NCBI GenBank assembly: GCA_947471985.1
Contig: CANIZL010000067.1
Span: 1-37,554 of the forward strand
Direction: 5' to 3'
DNA from: Verrucomicrobiota bacterium
GTDB taxonomy: Bacteria; Verrucomicrobiota; Verrucomicrobiia; Limisphaerales; UBA9464
DNA: 37,554 nt
The position numbers and the translations under genes were made by a program. Below, piece after piece: positions 24,215 to 33,678 of the stretch (positions within the stretch are counted from its first letter, which is position 1; every line of letters starts with the position of its first letter). The notes beneath the pieces were generated by a model. The model was not told the DNA's origin. It was given only the letters and a program-made list of their open reading frames with translations, and did not search any database.

Positions 24215-25867
24215 ATGAATCCCTCTTTCTTCGTGCGGAATCGATTTTGCGCTCTGCTGCCGCTGCTGTGGGTGGCGGCATTTCTGTCATTGCGCGCGAC
24301 CGCGGCCAAGCCGCGGCCGGCCGATGCCGCCGCCGCACTTTTTGCGGCCACCAACGTCCTGCGGATCGAAATCGAAATTCCGCCGCCCGCGCTGGAGTCA
24401 CTCCGGTCCCAGCGGGGGTTCTTTGATCGCTCGACCAATCGGGAAAAGGTCCAGGTGACGATCCGCGAAGGCGGGCGCGTGTATACCAACGTGACGGCGC
24501 AACTGAAGGGCGCGGCGGGGAGTTTTCGGGCGATCGACACCAAGCCCGCGTTCACCTTGAATTTTGAGAAGCTGGCGAACGGGCAGAATTTTCACGGGCT
24601 CGAAAAATTGAGTCTGAACAACTCGGTGCAGGATCCGACGTACGCGAGCGAGCAGGTTTGCCGGGAGATTTTCCTCCAGGCGGGCGTCCCGGTGCCGCGG
24701 GCCACGCCGGTGCGGGTCGCGCTGAACGGGCACGATCTCGGCGCTTATGTGCTCGTGGAGGGTTGGGATAAACGTTTCCTGCGAAACCATTTCGACGAGC
24801 CCCTGGGGCACCTCTACGACGGCGGCTTTGTCAAAGACGTCAGTGAGAAGCTGTCCTTGAATTCGGGCAAGAATCCCGACGATCAATCCGATCGGGAAGC
24901 CCTGCTTCGGGCCGCGAACGAGCCCGATCCCGCGCGTCGCAAGGTGGAATTGGAGAAGCTGCTCGACGTGGATCGGTTTCTAACCTTTGTGGCCCTCGAC
25001 GTCATTCTGTGGAATTGGGATGGCTACGCGATGAACCGGAACAACTGGCGGTTGTATCACGATGCCGCGCGGGGCCGGATGGTATTCATGCCGCACGGGA
25101 TGGATCAGATGTTCTGGAAACCGGACGGCCCCATCCTGCCGTCGATGAGTGGACTGGTGGCCAAGGCCGTCCTGGGTGTGCCGGAGTGGCGGCAACGGTA
25201 TTTGAAGCGGGTGGCGGAATTACAGGTGTCGGCGTTGCCGGTGCCCGCAATCACCAATCGGATCCGGGGGATTTCCGCCCGGGTGCGCCCGATCCTGGCG
25301 GAGACCGAGGCCGCGAGTCTGCCGGAATTCGATCGGTCTGTCGCTGCGTTGTGTGACGCGGTGAGCCGTCGTCACGCGAGTCTTACCCGGCAGTTATCCC
25401 AACCGATTGAGCCGGGTAAATTCGACGCCGCAGGCCGGTCGTCGCTGGCGGGTTGGCGGGCGTCGGTGGATTTTGGCACGCCGGTGCTGACGCCGTCCGC
25501 GGCGCCGGGCGCGGGGCAGCCGCTGGTGATTGGCACAACGAACGGGAGTAGTATCGGTACCTGGCGGCTCACCCGCTGGTTGGAGCAGGGTTCGTACCGC
25601 CTGGAAGGCCGGATTCGCACCCGGGGCTTGGCGGGAGATCCCGGTGATACGCGGGCGGGCGCGGGCTTGCGCGTCGGCAAGGCGCGACCGGAGGGCTATC
25701 GCACGGGCGATTCCGAATGGGTGCTCTTCCAGCGGGAATTCCAAGTGGAGGAACCCCTGACGGAAGTGCCGTTTTTCTGCGAATTCCGCGGCCAGACCGG
25801 CCAGGCGGAATTCGATCTCGAAACCCTGCGACTGGTGCGGCTGCCGAGTCCGTCGCCGTCGCAATAA
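24215..25867 (+). CDS. Secreted CotH-kinase-family protein (short form)
   Basis: A 550-residue exported protein with a signal peptide (CALLPLLWVAAFLSLRATAA). The CotH domain spans about 45-330: LRIEIEIPPPALESLR, KPAFTLNFEKLANGQ, LEKLSLNNSVQDPT, ARV-type strands, and the kinase-like core ILWNWDGYAMNRNNWRLYHD. That core keeps D-x4-N (Asp in NWD, Asn five residues later), as in the catalytic loop of the kinase fold, and a downstream Asp in PHGMDQMFW. The C-terminal ~150 residues look like a carbohydrate-binding sandwich (SYRLEGRIRTRG, TEVPFFCEFRGQTGQAEFDL). Unlike the long CotH protein at 9808 there are no lamin-tail domains. It follows the triple beta-domain gene by 40 bases, and its stop is 7 bases from the stop of proA on the other strand. 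Confidence 0.87.
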   Translation: MNPSFFVRNRFCALLPLLWVAAFLSLRATAAKPRPADAAAALFAATNVLRIEIEIPPPALESLRSQRGFFDRSTNREKVQVTIREGGRVYTNVTAQLKGAAGSFRAIDTKPAFTLNFEKLANGQNFHGLEKLSLNNSVQDPTYASEQVCREIFLQAGVPVPRATPVRVALNGHDLGAYVLVEGWDKRFLRNHFDEPLGHLYDGGFVKDVSEKLSLNSGKNPDDQSDREALLRAANEPDPARRKVELEKLLDVDRFLTFVALDVILWNWDGYAMNRNNWRLYHDAARGRMVFMPHGMDQMFWKPDGPILPSMSGLVAKAVLGVPEWRQRYLKRVAELQVSALPVPAITNRIRGISARVRPILAETEAASLPEFDRSVAALCDAVSRRHASLTRQLSQPIEPGKFDAAGRSSLAGWRASVDFGTPVLTPSAAPGAGQPLVIGTTNGSSIGTWRLTRWLEQGSYRLEGRIRTRGLAGDPGDTRAGAGLRVGKARPEGYRTGDSEWVLFQREFQVEEPLTEVPFFCEFRGQTGQAEFDLETLRLVRLPSPSPSQ

Positions 25868-25874
25868 TAGCGGC

Positions 25875-27146
25875 CTAAGCCCGGACCTGGCCGGTACCGA
25901 AGCCGAGCCACTTGTAGGAACAGAGTTCCTCCAGGCCCATCGGGCCGCGGGCGCCGATCTTGTCGGTGCTGATGCCAATCTCCGCGCCCATGCCGAACTC
26001 ACCGCCGTCGGTGAAACGGGTGGAGGCGTTCCAGTAGACGGCGGCCGAGTCGACGGCCGCCTGGAATCGCGCCGCGGTGTCGGCATCGCGAGTCACGATG
26101 GCCTCGCTGTGGCCGGAGCCGTAACGGTTGATGTGTTCGATCGCCGCGGCAGCGTCAGGCACGACGCGGACGTTCAGGACGTAGTCGTTGTATTCGGTGG
26201 ACCAATCCGCCTCGGTGGCCAGGCGGGCCCGTGCGGGAGAGCCCAACGCGGCCAGGGCTTCCGGATCCGCATGGAATTCGACGTCCTTGGTGGCGAGTCG
26301 GGCGGCGACGCGCGGCAGGAATTCGGCGGCGACGCTCCGATCCACCAGCAGGGTTTCCGCGGCGTTGCAGGTGGACGGCCGTTGGCACTTGGCGTTGAAG
26401 AGGATTTCCTCCGCCATGGCGAGGTCCGCGGCGCGATCCACCACCACGTGACAGACACCCTTGTAGTGTTTGATCACGGGCACCTTGCTGCATTCGGTCA
26501 CGGCGCGGATCAAACCCTCGCCGCCGCGGGGCATGCACAGGTCGACGTACTGGGTCAGTGAAAGCAGCGCGGGAATGGCCTCGCGATCCGCCGTGGGCAC
26601 GACCTGGATGGCGTGGGCAGGAAAGCCGGGAACTGCGGCCTGGGCGGCAGCGATCAGGATGCGGGCGATGAGTTGGTTGGAATTCAGCGCTTCCTTGCCG
26701 CCGCGCAGGATGGTGGCGTTGCCGGTCTTGAAGCACAGGCTGGCGGCTTCCGCGGTGACGTTGGGGCGGGATTCGTAGATGATGACGACCACGCCGATCG
26801 GAGTGGAGATCTTGCGCAGGCGCAGGCCGTTGGGCCGGGTGCGTTCGTCGAGGACCCGGCCTACGGGATCGGGCAGGGCGGCGACTTCGCGCAGGCCGGC
26901 GGCCATGGCGGCGATCCGCTTGGGGTCCAGGGCCAGGCGATCCATCATCGCCGCGGAAAGTCCCAACTGGTGGCCCACGGCGAGATCCAGCGTGTTCGCG
27001 GCGACCAGCTCGGCGGAGGCGCCTTCGATGGCCTGGGCCATCGCGAGCAGGGCCTGCGACTTCTGGGCGGACGAAAGCAGCGCCAACTCCCGGGAGGCAT
27101 CCCGGGCTTGTCGGGCCAGTACGGTCATTTGCTCCAACAGAGTCAT
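25875..27146 (-). CDS. proA: Glutamate-5-semialdehyde dehydrogenase (ProA)
   Basis: A 423-residue enzyme that reduces gamma-glutamyl phosphate to glutamate-5-semialdehyde with NADPH, the second step of proline synthesis, in the cytoplasm. The family signature is clear: RKISTPIGVVVIIYESRPNV, TGNATILRGGKEALNSN, PRGGEGLI, and the catalytic Cys in STCNAAETLL. The C-terminal end has GGEFGMGAEIGISTDKIGAR then GPMGLEEL. The length matches the usual ~420. ATG 27146 was chosen because the normal N-terminus (MTLLEQMTVLARQAR) starts there; an open extension of 84 codons upstream is not homologous. proB is not adjacent. Confidence 0.97.
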   Translation of the reverse strand: MTLLEQMTVLARQARDASRELALLSSAQKSQALLAMAQAIEGASAELVAANTLDLAVGHQLGLSAAMMDRLALDPKRIAAMAAGLREVAALPDPVGRVLDERTRPNGLRLRKISTPIGVVVIIYESRPNVTAEAASLCFKTGNATILRGGKEALNSNQLIARILIAAAQAAVPGFPAHAIQVVPTADREAIPALLSLTQYVDLCMPRGGEGLIRAVTECSKVPVIKHYKGVCHVVVDRAADLAMAEEILFNAKCQRPSTCNAAETLLVDRSVAAEFLPRVAARLATKDVEFHADPEALAALGSPARARLATEADWSTEYNDYVLNVRVVPDAAAAIEHINRYGSGHSEAIVTRDADTAARFQAAVDSAAVYWNASTRFTDGGEFGMGAEIGISTDKIGARGPMGLEELCSYKWLGFGTGQVRA

Positions 27147-27560
27147 CTTGAACGGGCAACCTAGCCGGTGTGGGGCGCGGAGTCGAATTCCCGGCACCGG
27201 ATAGCGGCCGGGCCCGTGCGGAAGGGCGGGGGAGGTGGTGGTGGCTTTCGCATCCGTGAGAAGAATTCCGCTTGGCAAGCAACTGGCTGTACGCGGGATG
27301 ACTGTCGGTTGATCCCGGCTGGGCGGTGACGGAGTCGTCAGTTCTACTGCGCTACTCAACCAACCTCCGTAACCGCGGGGGATCGGCCCGAAAGTCACTT
27401 ATGGAGCGGTGGTAATCCTTGGATTGCAGCCGCTCCGTTTTTTTGGGAGAGGCCAGCGGATGGACTGCTACGACCGGTCGGTTGGGCCATTCCACCCGAT
27501 TGGCTTGGGTTTAGGGACCCACTTGGGGCCAGGCTCGGGCCGAGGGCCTTCCGTGGTCGG
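27147..27560. other. Intergenic region upstream of proA
   Basis: A 414-base stretch between the start of proA and the stop of nadK, both on the minus strand. No gene-like frame is convincing. It probably contains the proA promoter and the 3' end of the tlyA-nadK transcript. I found no canonical terminator or riboswitch. Confidence 0.4.
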
Positions 27561-28469
27561 CTAAACGTTGCTGCCGCTCCAGGCGAGTTTTTGCCGGAGG
27601 GTGCTGAAGAAACTGGTGCCTTCGAGACGCATCAAACGCAGGGTGCGATCACTCCGACGAATGGTCACGGTGTCGCCCCGGCCAAGTTCCGTGGTGGTTT
27701 GGCCGTCGGCCGTGAGGGTGGCGATCAGGCGTTCGCTCAGGAGGGTGACCTGGACGGTGCTGTGCAGGTTCACCACGACCGGGCGGATGCTCAACGTGTG
27801 CGGGCAAATGGGCGTGAGGACGAACACCTGGGCGTCCGGGCTGACGATCGCTCCGCCGGCGGCCAGCGAATACGCCGTGGAACCGGTCGGCGAGCTGGCG
27901 ATGAAGCCGTCGCAGCGATAGCGCGTGAGGAGTTCCCCGTTCACTTTGACCTCCAACTCAATCAGTCGGGAGGCGGCGCCGCGGCTCAGGACGAAATCGT
28001 TCAGGGCCTTGTGGATGGTCCGTTCCGGGCCGCGTTGCACGGTGGCTTCCAGCAGGTCCCGCTCCTCCACCGCAAAGCGGCCGGCTGGGAGCTTCTTTAA
28101 GGCGGGAGCCAATTGCTCCGCCTGGACCGCGGTCAGAAAGCCCAAGTGTCCCGCATTGATGCCCAGCAAAGGGACCGGCATGCCGGCGATGTCGTGCGCC
28201 ACGCGCAACATTGTGCCGTCGCCCCCAAACACGAGCAGCAGATCCGAGCGTCGGCCGAGGTCGTCCAGGCTCATGGCGACAGGCAGTTCGCCAGGAATCA
28301 TTTCCGCGGTGGTGGGATCGCACCAGACCGCGCGTTTCTGGGCGCGCAGAATCTTCGCCGCGCGGCGCACCAAGTTGGCGCAATGATGGGCCTTTTCCGG
28401 ATTGGCGATCAGGCCCACCCGGCGAATGGAGGCGGCGAGTTTTTTCAAGAGGGGTTCCGCTGTAGCCAT
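27561..28469 (-). CDS. nadK: NAD kinase
   Basis: A 302-residue ATP-dependent NAD kinase that makes NADP+ in the cytoplasm. Diagnostic parts: GLIANPEKAHH at the start, the catalytic GGDG loop (LLLVFGGDGTMLR), GINAGHLGFL, NDFVLSRGAASRLIEL, and the substrate loop SSPTGSTAYSLAAGGAIVSP. ATG 28469 is preceded on its strand by AAGGAA at the right distance. The start lies 25 bases inside tlyA, so the two are translationally coupled, an arrangement seen in many bacteria. Confidence 0.96.
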   Translation of the reverse strand: MATAEPLLKKLAASIRRVGLIANPEKAHHCANLVRRAAKILRAQKRAVWCDPTTAEMIPGELPVAMSLDDLGRRSDLLLVFGGDGTMLRVAHDIAGMPVPLLGINAGHLGFLTAVQAEQLAPALKKLPAGRFAVEERDLLEATVQRGPERTIHKALNDFVLSRGAASRLIELEVKVNGELLTRYRCDGFIASSPTGSTAYSLAAGGAIVSPDAQVFVLTPICPHTLSIRPVVVNLHSTVQVTLLSERLIATLTADGQTTTELGRGDTVTIRRSDRTLRLMRLEGTSFFSTLRQKLAWSGSNV

Positions 28470-29221
28470 GCCAGAAATTCCTTGTTTCCGGCGGGGCCTA
28501 GCAACGGGGATGTCGTCACGCCCCGCCACTTTAATGCCGGCAATTCCTTCTCCACAAACGCCTCCAATTCCGCCAGGACGCGGGCGTGGACCGCCGGATC
28601 GAGAATGACGCCTTCGCCGCGGTCCGCCTCTTCCTTGCCGGCCTCAAATTGGGGCTTCACCAGCGCCACCATCGATCCCCCTTCACGGAGCAGGGCGGGC
28701 ACCGGCGGCAGAATGCGTTGCAGCGAAATGAAGGAGCAATCCGCCACGATCAGATCGCAGGGCCGCCAGTCCGCGCCGAGCTGCGCGGGGGTCAGGTGAC
28801 GGGCGTTGGTTTGTTCCAGCGAGACGACGCGGGGATCGGCGCGAAGTTTCCAGGCCAACTGGTTGGTGCCGACGTCCACGGCCCACACCCGTTCCGCGCC
28901 CCGTTGGAGCAAGCAATCGGTAAAGCCGCCCGTGCTGGCCCCCAAATCGAGGCAACGGGCCCCGGTAACGGCGAGGCCGAAGTGTTCCAAGCCGTGTTCG
29001 AGTTTGTGACCGCCCCGGCTGACGAAGCGGTCCCCGGCGAGCAATTCCAGTTGGTCCCCGTCGCGCACGGTATCGCTGGCCTTGCGGGCGGGATGCCCGT
29101 TGATGCGGACTTGTCCGGCCATGATCGACCGCTGGGCCCGCGCCCGGCTTTCGCACAGCCCGCGGTCCACCAGAGCCTGATCCACTCGCACCTTCACCGG
29201 CGCCAAGAAGGCAGGCGGCAC
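28445..29221 (-). CDS. tlyA: TlyA-family rRNA 2'-O-methyltransferase
   Basis: A 258-residue RNA methyltransferase. An N-terminal S4 RNA-binding domain (about 8-70: VRVDQALVDRGLCESRARAQ, AGQVRINGHPARKASD) is followed by an FtsJ-like SAM domain with motif I CLDLGASTGGFTDCLL, D in VWAVDVGTNQL, ADCSFISLQ, and the catalytic Lys region VALVKPQFEAGK. In mycobacteria the family methylates a cytidine in 16S and/or 23S rRNA; which is modified here cannot be told from sequence. The frame opens at GTG 29221. Another GTG eight codons in (VKVRV) is also possible. It overlaps nadK by 25 bases. Confidence 0.92.
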   Translation of the reverse strand: MPPAFLAPVKVRVDQALVDRGLCESRARAQRSIMAGQVRINGHPARKASDTVRDGDQLELLAGDRFVSRGGHKLEHGLEHFGLAVTGARCLDLGASTGGFTDCLLQRGAERVWAVDVGTNQLAWKLRADPRVVSLEQTNARHLTPAQLGADWRPCDLIVADCSFISLQRILPPVPALLREGGSMVALVKPQFEAGKEEADRGEGVILDPAVHARVLAELEAFVEKELPALKWRGVTTSPLLGPAGNKEFLAWLQRNPS

Positions 29222-29316
29222 GGGAAAGGCGAGGAATCCGTGGTGGGGAATGCGTCTCCAGTAAGGTCTGACACGGAATTGGCACGAAGGGCATCCATCT
29301 GTCAGGGTAGCGTCCC

Positions 29317-30939
29317 GTGAAATACATCTTCGTTACGGGTGGCGTGATCAGTTCTCTGGGCAAAGGCTTGACCGCCGCCGCCCTGGGAACCTTGCTGGAG
29401 AATCGCGGCCTCACCGTGACCCTGCAGAAGTTTGACCCCTACCTCAATGTCGATCCCGGCACCATGAGCCCGTACCAGCACGGCGAGGTGTACGTGCTGG
29501 ATGATGGCGCCGAGACGGATCTGGATCTGGGTCATTACGAACGCTTTACGAACACGTCGCTCTCCCGGGCGAACGCCACCACGAGCGGTCAGGTGTACAA
29601 GCAGGTGCTCGAAAACGAGCGCGAAGGCGTTTATCTCGGCAAGACGGTCCAAGTTATCCCGCACGTCACGGACGAGATCCAGCGGCGCATTCACGCGCTG
29701 GCGGAAAGCACCAAGACCGACGTCATGATCACCGAGATCGGCGGCACGGTGGGCGACATCGAAGGGTTGCCCTTTCTGGAAGCGATTCGCGAATTCGCGC
29801 AGGAAGTGGGGCCGGGCAATGTGTGCTTCATCCACGTCACGTACGTGCCGTTCATCAAGGCGGCCGGCGAGTTGAAGACCAAGCCGACCCAGCAGTCGGT
29901 GGCCAAACTGCGGGAGATCGGTCTGGCGCCGCACGTTTTGGTGTGTCGCTGCGAATATCCCCTCGGAAAGGAGCTGCGAAGCAAGCTGTCGATGTTCTGC
30001 AATGTGCCGTACGAGGCGGTGATCGAGGAAAAGGACGTCGAGCACACGATTTACGAGGTGCCGCTGATGTTGCAGCGGGAGCGCATGGACGATCTCGTCT
30101 GCCAGACGCTGCGCCTGGATTGCCCGCCCGCCCAGATGGGGCCCTGGCAGGACATTCTCCGGCGGATGATCGCCCCCCAGCACCGCGTGCGCATCGGCGT
30201 GGTGGGCAAATACATTGAACTGCAGGACGCCTACAAGTCCGTCTACGAAGCCCTCAAGCATGCCGGCGTGGCCACCGATTGCGGGGTGCAGATCGATCAG
30301 ATCGAGGCCGAGGAAGTGGAGAAGCCCGGCGGCGAGTTGTTGCTCAAGGATCTGGGCGGCATTCTGGTGCCCGGCGGTTTTGGGGATCGCGGCACGGAAG
30401 GCAAGATCAAGGCGGCACAATACGCGCGGGAAAAGGGCATCCCGTATCTGGGCCTGTGCCTGGGGTTGCAGATTGCGACCATCGAGTTCGCGCGGAACGT
30501 GCTGGGCTTGAAGCTGGCCAATTCGACGGAATTCGACACGGAAGGACGGAAGACGCCGGACCCGGTGATCCACCTGCAGGAAACCCAGCGCCACGTGAAG
30601 CGCAAGGGGGGCTCGATGCGGCTGGGGGCGCAGGAATGCGTGTTGAAGCCGGGATCGCTCGCGGCGAAATTGTATGGCAAGTCCAGTGTGATGGAGCGGC
30701 ATCGCCATCGGTACGAATTCAACCAGGACTATCGCGCCCGTTTCGAAGCCGCGGGCTTGAGCATCAGTGGCACGACGCTCAATGATCAGTTGGTGGAGAT
30801 GGTGGAGATCCCTACGCACCCGTTCTTCATTTCCACCCAGGCGCACCCGGAGTTTTTGTCGAAGCCCACGCGGCCGCATCCGTTGTTCGTCGGGTTCATC
30901 GCGGCCGCGCATCAACGGCTGCATAAGAAAGCGATCTGA
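29317..30939 (+). CDS. pyrG: CTP synthase
   Basis: A 540-residue enzyme that aminates UTP to CTP using glutamine and ATP, in the cytoplasm. The synthetase half starts with the hallmark [20 protein letters not shown] and [20 protein letters not shown]. The glutamine amidotransferase half (about 290-540) has the catalytic Cys in LGLCLGLQ and the His-Glu pair in QAHPEF. Length is standard. The start is GTG 29317 with AGGG upstream. It is transcribed away from tlyA, with 95 bases between them. Confidence 0.98.
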   Translation: MKYIFVTGGVISSLGKGLTAAALGTLLENRGLTVTLQKFDPYLNVDPGTMSPYQHGEVYVLDDGAETDLDLGHYERFTNTSLSRANATTSGQVYKQVLENEREGVYLGKTVQVIPHVTDEIQRRIHALAESTKTDVMITEIGGTVGDIEGLPFLEAIREFAQEVGPGNVCFIHVTYVPFIKAAGELKTKPTQQSVAKLREIGLAPHVLVCRCEYPLGKELRSKLSMFCNVPYEAVIEEKDVEHTIYEVPLMLQRERMDDLVCQTLRLDCPPAQMGPWQDILRRMIAPQHRVRIGVVGKYIELQDAYKSVYEALKHAGVATDCGVQIDQIEAEEVEKPGGELLLKDLGGILVPGGFGDRGTEGKIKAAQYAREKGIPYLGLCLGLQIATIEFARNVLGLKLANSTEFDTEGRKTPDPVIHLQETQRHVKRKGGSMRLGAQECVLKPGSLAAKLYGKSSVMERHRHRYEFNQDYRARFEAAGLSISGTTLNDQLVEMVEIPTHPFFISTQAHPEFLSKPTRPHPLFVGFIAAAHQRLHKKAI

Positions 30940-30956
30940 GGCCGTTTGCTTGACGT

Positions 30957-30974
30957 CGGGGCGGCGACGCCCCG
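30957..30974 (+). terminator. Hairpin after pyrG, possible terminator
   Basis: Seventeen bases past the pyrG stop, CGGGGCG and CGCCCCG form a 7-base-pair stem closed by a GCGA tetraloop. The T-run (GTCTTTTTT) lies about 25 bases further on, not directly after the stem, so the call as a terminator is weak. Confidence 0.35.
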
Positions 30975-31018
30975 AGTCTGCGCCGACACCACCGGATCGT
31001 CTTTTTTAAACTACGTTT

Positions 31019-31783
31019 ATGCCTTCGCCGATGCCCGCTTCCCGTCCCTGGTCGCAACAAACCGCGTTCATTACCGGCGCCGCGGGCGGCCTCGGTCAGG
31101 TGCTCGCCCGACGGTTGGTGGCCCGCGGGGTCACGGTCGCGATCGTGGACCTGGCAGCGGATCGCGTGGCTTCGGTGGCGGCGTCGCTCGGCCCGCTGGC
31201 CCGCGGTTTGGTGGTGGACGTCACGCAGCCCGCTTCGGTGGCGGCGGCGGTGGAAGGGTTGGTCCGGGAGCGCGGCGGCATTGACATCCTCGTCAACGCG
31301 GCCGGCATCACCGGCCAGACGAACATCAAGAGCCACGAGGTGGACCTGGCGGATTTCGACCGGGTGCTCGCCCTCAATCTGCGCGGCAGCTTCATTACGT
31401 CGCAGGTGATCCTGCCGCACATGCTGCGGGCCGGTTACGGCCGCATCCTGCACATCGCGTCCATCGCCGGCAAGGAAGGCAACGCCGGCATGGTGGCCTA
31501 TTCGGCGTCCAAGGCGGCGGTCATCGGCATGACCAAGAGTCAGGGCAAGGAATACGCGGAGACCGGGGTGACCATCAACACCATCGCCCCGGCGGTGATC
31601 CGCACGGCGATGCACGACACGATGCCGGTGGAGCAGTTCAAGTACATGACGGACAAGATCCCCATGCACCGCTGCTGTTCGCTGGAGGAATTTGCGGTGA
31701 TGGCGGAGTTTATCGTCTCGCCGGAGAACAGTTTCACCACCGGCTTCTGCTTCGACCTGTCGGGTGGCCGGGCGACGTACTGA
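31019..31783 (+). CDS. SDR-family oxidoreductase
   Basis: A 254-residue short-chain dehydrogenase/reductase of the classical FabG-like type. The NAD(P) loop is TGAAGGLG (G-x3-G-x-G), the structural motif is NAAG (in VNAAGITGQ), the catalytic Ser is in HIASIAGKEG, and the catalytic pair is Y-S-A-S-K. An Asp at the end of the second strand (AIVDLAADR) suggests NAD(H) preference. The C-terminal loop ends in FDLSGGRATY, typical of sugar- or polyol-oxidising members, but the substrate is not known. It starts 79 bases after pyrG, without a clear functional link. Confidence 0.9.
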   Translation: MPSPMPASRPWSQQTAFITGAAGGLGQVLARRLVARGVTVAIVDLAADRVASVAASLGPLARGLVVDVTQPASVAAAVEGLVRERGGIDILVNAAGITGQTNIKSHEVDLADFDRVLALNLRGSFITSQVILPHMLRAGYGRILHIASIAGKEGNAGMVAYSASKAAVIGMTKSQGKEYAETGVTINTIAPAVIRTAMHDTMPVEQFKYMTDKIPMHRCCSLEEFAVMAEFIVSPENSFTTGFCFDLSGGRATY

Positions 31784-32243
31784 AGTCCGTTGCCGCGCGC
31801 GGGGCGCCTGGTTCGGAACGATGCGGCGTAGCCGCAAGAATTCAGACCGTTTACAGAAGGGAACCAAGGAAACGAAGGCAGAGAAGGCCTTTGTTGGGAT
31901 TGAGCGCCTCACCAAAGGGTCGCCGTGCGGTGACTCAAACGGGGTGGGTGACCGAAATGTTCTGCTGAAGGAACCCGACGCGATCGGACCGTGTTCGGTG
32001 TCCAAGAGGCCTCGCCAAAAAAGCAACGGACGGGGTCACGCGGAGGCGCGGGGAACGCGGAGGAGTCCCCCAGAAACCATCCTTTTTCCCTCTCCGCGCC
32101 TCCGTGCCTCCGCGTGCACCTGCCTACCCTCAGTAGAATTTTGTCGCACCCTTCTCTCCCAGGGTTAGCAAAGGCCCATTTCCGGTACGGCTTGGCCTTC
32201 GTTCTCTTTGTTTCCTTCGGTGAATCCACCGCATGGACACGCC
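31784..32243. repeat. Intergenic nested inverted repeats
   Basis: No gene. Two nested pairs of inverted words fill the space between convergent genes. The outer arms are at 31861-31889 (ACCAAGGAAACGAAGG core) and 32194-32222 (the imperfect inverse, CTTTGTTTCCTTCGG). The inner arms are at about 32035-32063 (CACGCGGAGGCGCGG) and 32089-32116 (CCGCGCCTCCGTGCCTCCGCG is the inverse region). Words of this kind are widespread in environmental genomes as dispersed repeats. A weaker relative lies at 8959-9085. The transcript from either flanking gene would fold into a long hairpin here. Confidence 0.6.
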
Positions 32244-33209
32244 TTAACGGGCCAGCACGTGCCGCAGGTAAAGGTACATCAACGGCGCGTTGAAGAGCAG
32301 GGAGTCGAGCAGGTCCAGAATCCCGCCGATGCCCGGGAAGAATTTTCCGGAATCCTTCGCTCCGGCTTCGCGCTTGAAGATGGATTCGATCAGGTCGCCC
32401 ACGACGGCGGCCAGACTGAGGATCACGCCCAGGATGATCGCATGGGTCAGGTTCATGCCCGCCAGTTTCGGCCCGGCCAGATGGGCGAACAGGATGCTGG
32501 CGAGGGTGGAAACGACCACCGCACCGCCGAGCCCTTCCCACGTTTTTCCCGGACTGATACGCGGGATCATCTTGTGTCGACCGATCAAGGACCCGGTGCA
32601 ATAGGCGCCGAGATCGCTGAATTTGGTGACGACGATGAAATACAGAACGTAGAAGCGGCCATCGACCAGGGGATGCCCGGGCAGGGTGGGCAGGAAGTTG
32701 ATTTTCTGGATGAAATTCAGCAACCACGGCACGTACATGAACCCGAGCAGGGTGGTGGACATGGTGGTGAAGGCGACGGCCTGACGTTCCTTCGAAATGA
32801 ATTCCCGCACGCACAGCCCGAGGAAGAAGAAGATCAGGACGGTGGTTTCGAAGTCATTCGCCTTGGCCGGCATGGTGCTAAAGCCGGCCGCCCGCTGATA
32901 GGAGGTGACGTAGAAAAAGGTTCCCGCCATCAGGACGCTTCCACTGACCAGGCCCCAGCCCTTGAAGCAGGGCAGACCCCGCAGGGCTACGAGACCGTAG
33001 AATTCAATCAATCCGGTGGTGGCGAGCAACAGCATCAGGGCGAGGAACACGTATTCCCGGATGAACAAATTGCCGGAGAACATGGCGGTCAGCACGATGC
33101 CCCACAGGACGGTGGTGCTGGCGAGACGACGCAGGAAGACCTGCCCCTTGGAGAGGGCGGGCGGGGACGGGGCGGGATTGGATCCGGCAGCCACGGTCGG
33201 AACGGACAT
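32244..33209 (-). CDS. cdsA: Phosphatidate cytidylyltransferase
   Basis: A 321-residue integral membrane enzyme making CDP-diacylglycerol from phosphatidate and CTP, the branch point of phospholipid synthesis. Several membrane helices are visible (TVLWGIVLTAMFSG, EYVFLALMLLLATTGLIEF, VLIFFFLGLCV, FYVLYFIVVTKFSDLGAYC, IILGVILSLAAVVGDLI). The C-terminal CDS signature is intact: SPGKTWEGLGGA, then GDLIESIFKREAGAKDSG and PGIGGILDLLDSLLF. ATG 33209 fits. Its substrate CTP is made by pyrG, about 2 kb away on the other strand. Confidence 0.96.
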   Translation of the reverse strand: MSVPTVAAGSNPAPSPPALSKGQVFLRRLASTTVLWGIVLTAMFSGNLFIREYVFLALMLLLATTGLIEFYGLVALRGLPCFKGWGLVSGSVLMAGTFFYVTSYQRAAGFSTMPAKANDFETTVLIFFFLGLCVREFISKERQAVAFTTMSTTLLGFMYVPWLLNFIQKINFLPTLPGHPLVDGRFYVLYFIVVTKFSDLGAYCTGSLIGRHKMIPRISPGKTWEGLGGAVVVSTLASILFAHLAGPKLAGMNLTHAIILGVILSLAAVVGDLIESIFKREAGAKDSGKFFPGIGGILDLLDSLLFNAPLMYLYLRHVLAR

Positions 33210-33678
33210 GCGCCGACGCTAGCCCGACTTTCGGCCCTGGCGCCTATTTTTGTGCAGAAACTGCGGATTCATTGGCGAAACAGCCCCCGCTCGCTCCCAG
33301 GTCTGCACGACAGAATTGAGTTCAGCCGACCACTTCACACTACCTTCTGGCCGCGGATCTGCGGGGGCGGTGGTTCCGGAAAGGTCTTCCTACTGCCGTC
33401 CAGCCGAAACCCTACGCGCCCACGCCATCACCCAAACGGTCCGCGGGCCCCAAAAGCTTTTGCGGCGCCTGCCCCATCGCCGCAATTCCTCATCAAATGT
33501 ACCAATCCAAGAATCCAAATCTCCCTTTCCGCGGAGCGTCGAGAAAGCAATTTGCTGCCAGTAGTTCCCCCGGAGTTTGAAAGGGAGCCCCTTCGACACA
33601 AACCATCTGTGCCGGTCCGATCGGAAAATATTTACGGGTAGCAGTTCGTTTTTGCGGTTGGGTGGTGGTTAGCTGGCG
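33210..33678. other. Divergent upstream region of cdsA and the sigma-fusion gene
   Basis: A 469-base gap with no convincing gene. It must hold promoters for both divergent genes. The one candidate I can point to is described separately at 33623-33650. The middle part (33290-33600) shows nothing I can name. Confidence 0.4.
33623..33650 (+). promoter_or_regulatory. Candidate ECF-type promoter of the sigma-fusion gene
   Basis: GGAAAAT at 33623-33629 and CGTT at 33647-33650, 17 bases apart, match the general ECF sigma promoter layout (GGAA-type -35, CGT-type -10). Transcription would start near 33657, leaving about 22 bases before ATG 33679. ECF genes often activate themselves. The match is short, so chance is possible. 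Confidence 0.3.

Noticed and set aside
29302-30924. 540-codon minus-strand frame
   Set aside because: Antisense of pyrG, which is unmistakable on the plus strand.
32208-33641. 477-codon plus-strand frame
   Set aside because: Antisense of cdsA; Gln/Glu/Gly-rich with no domain.
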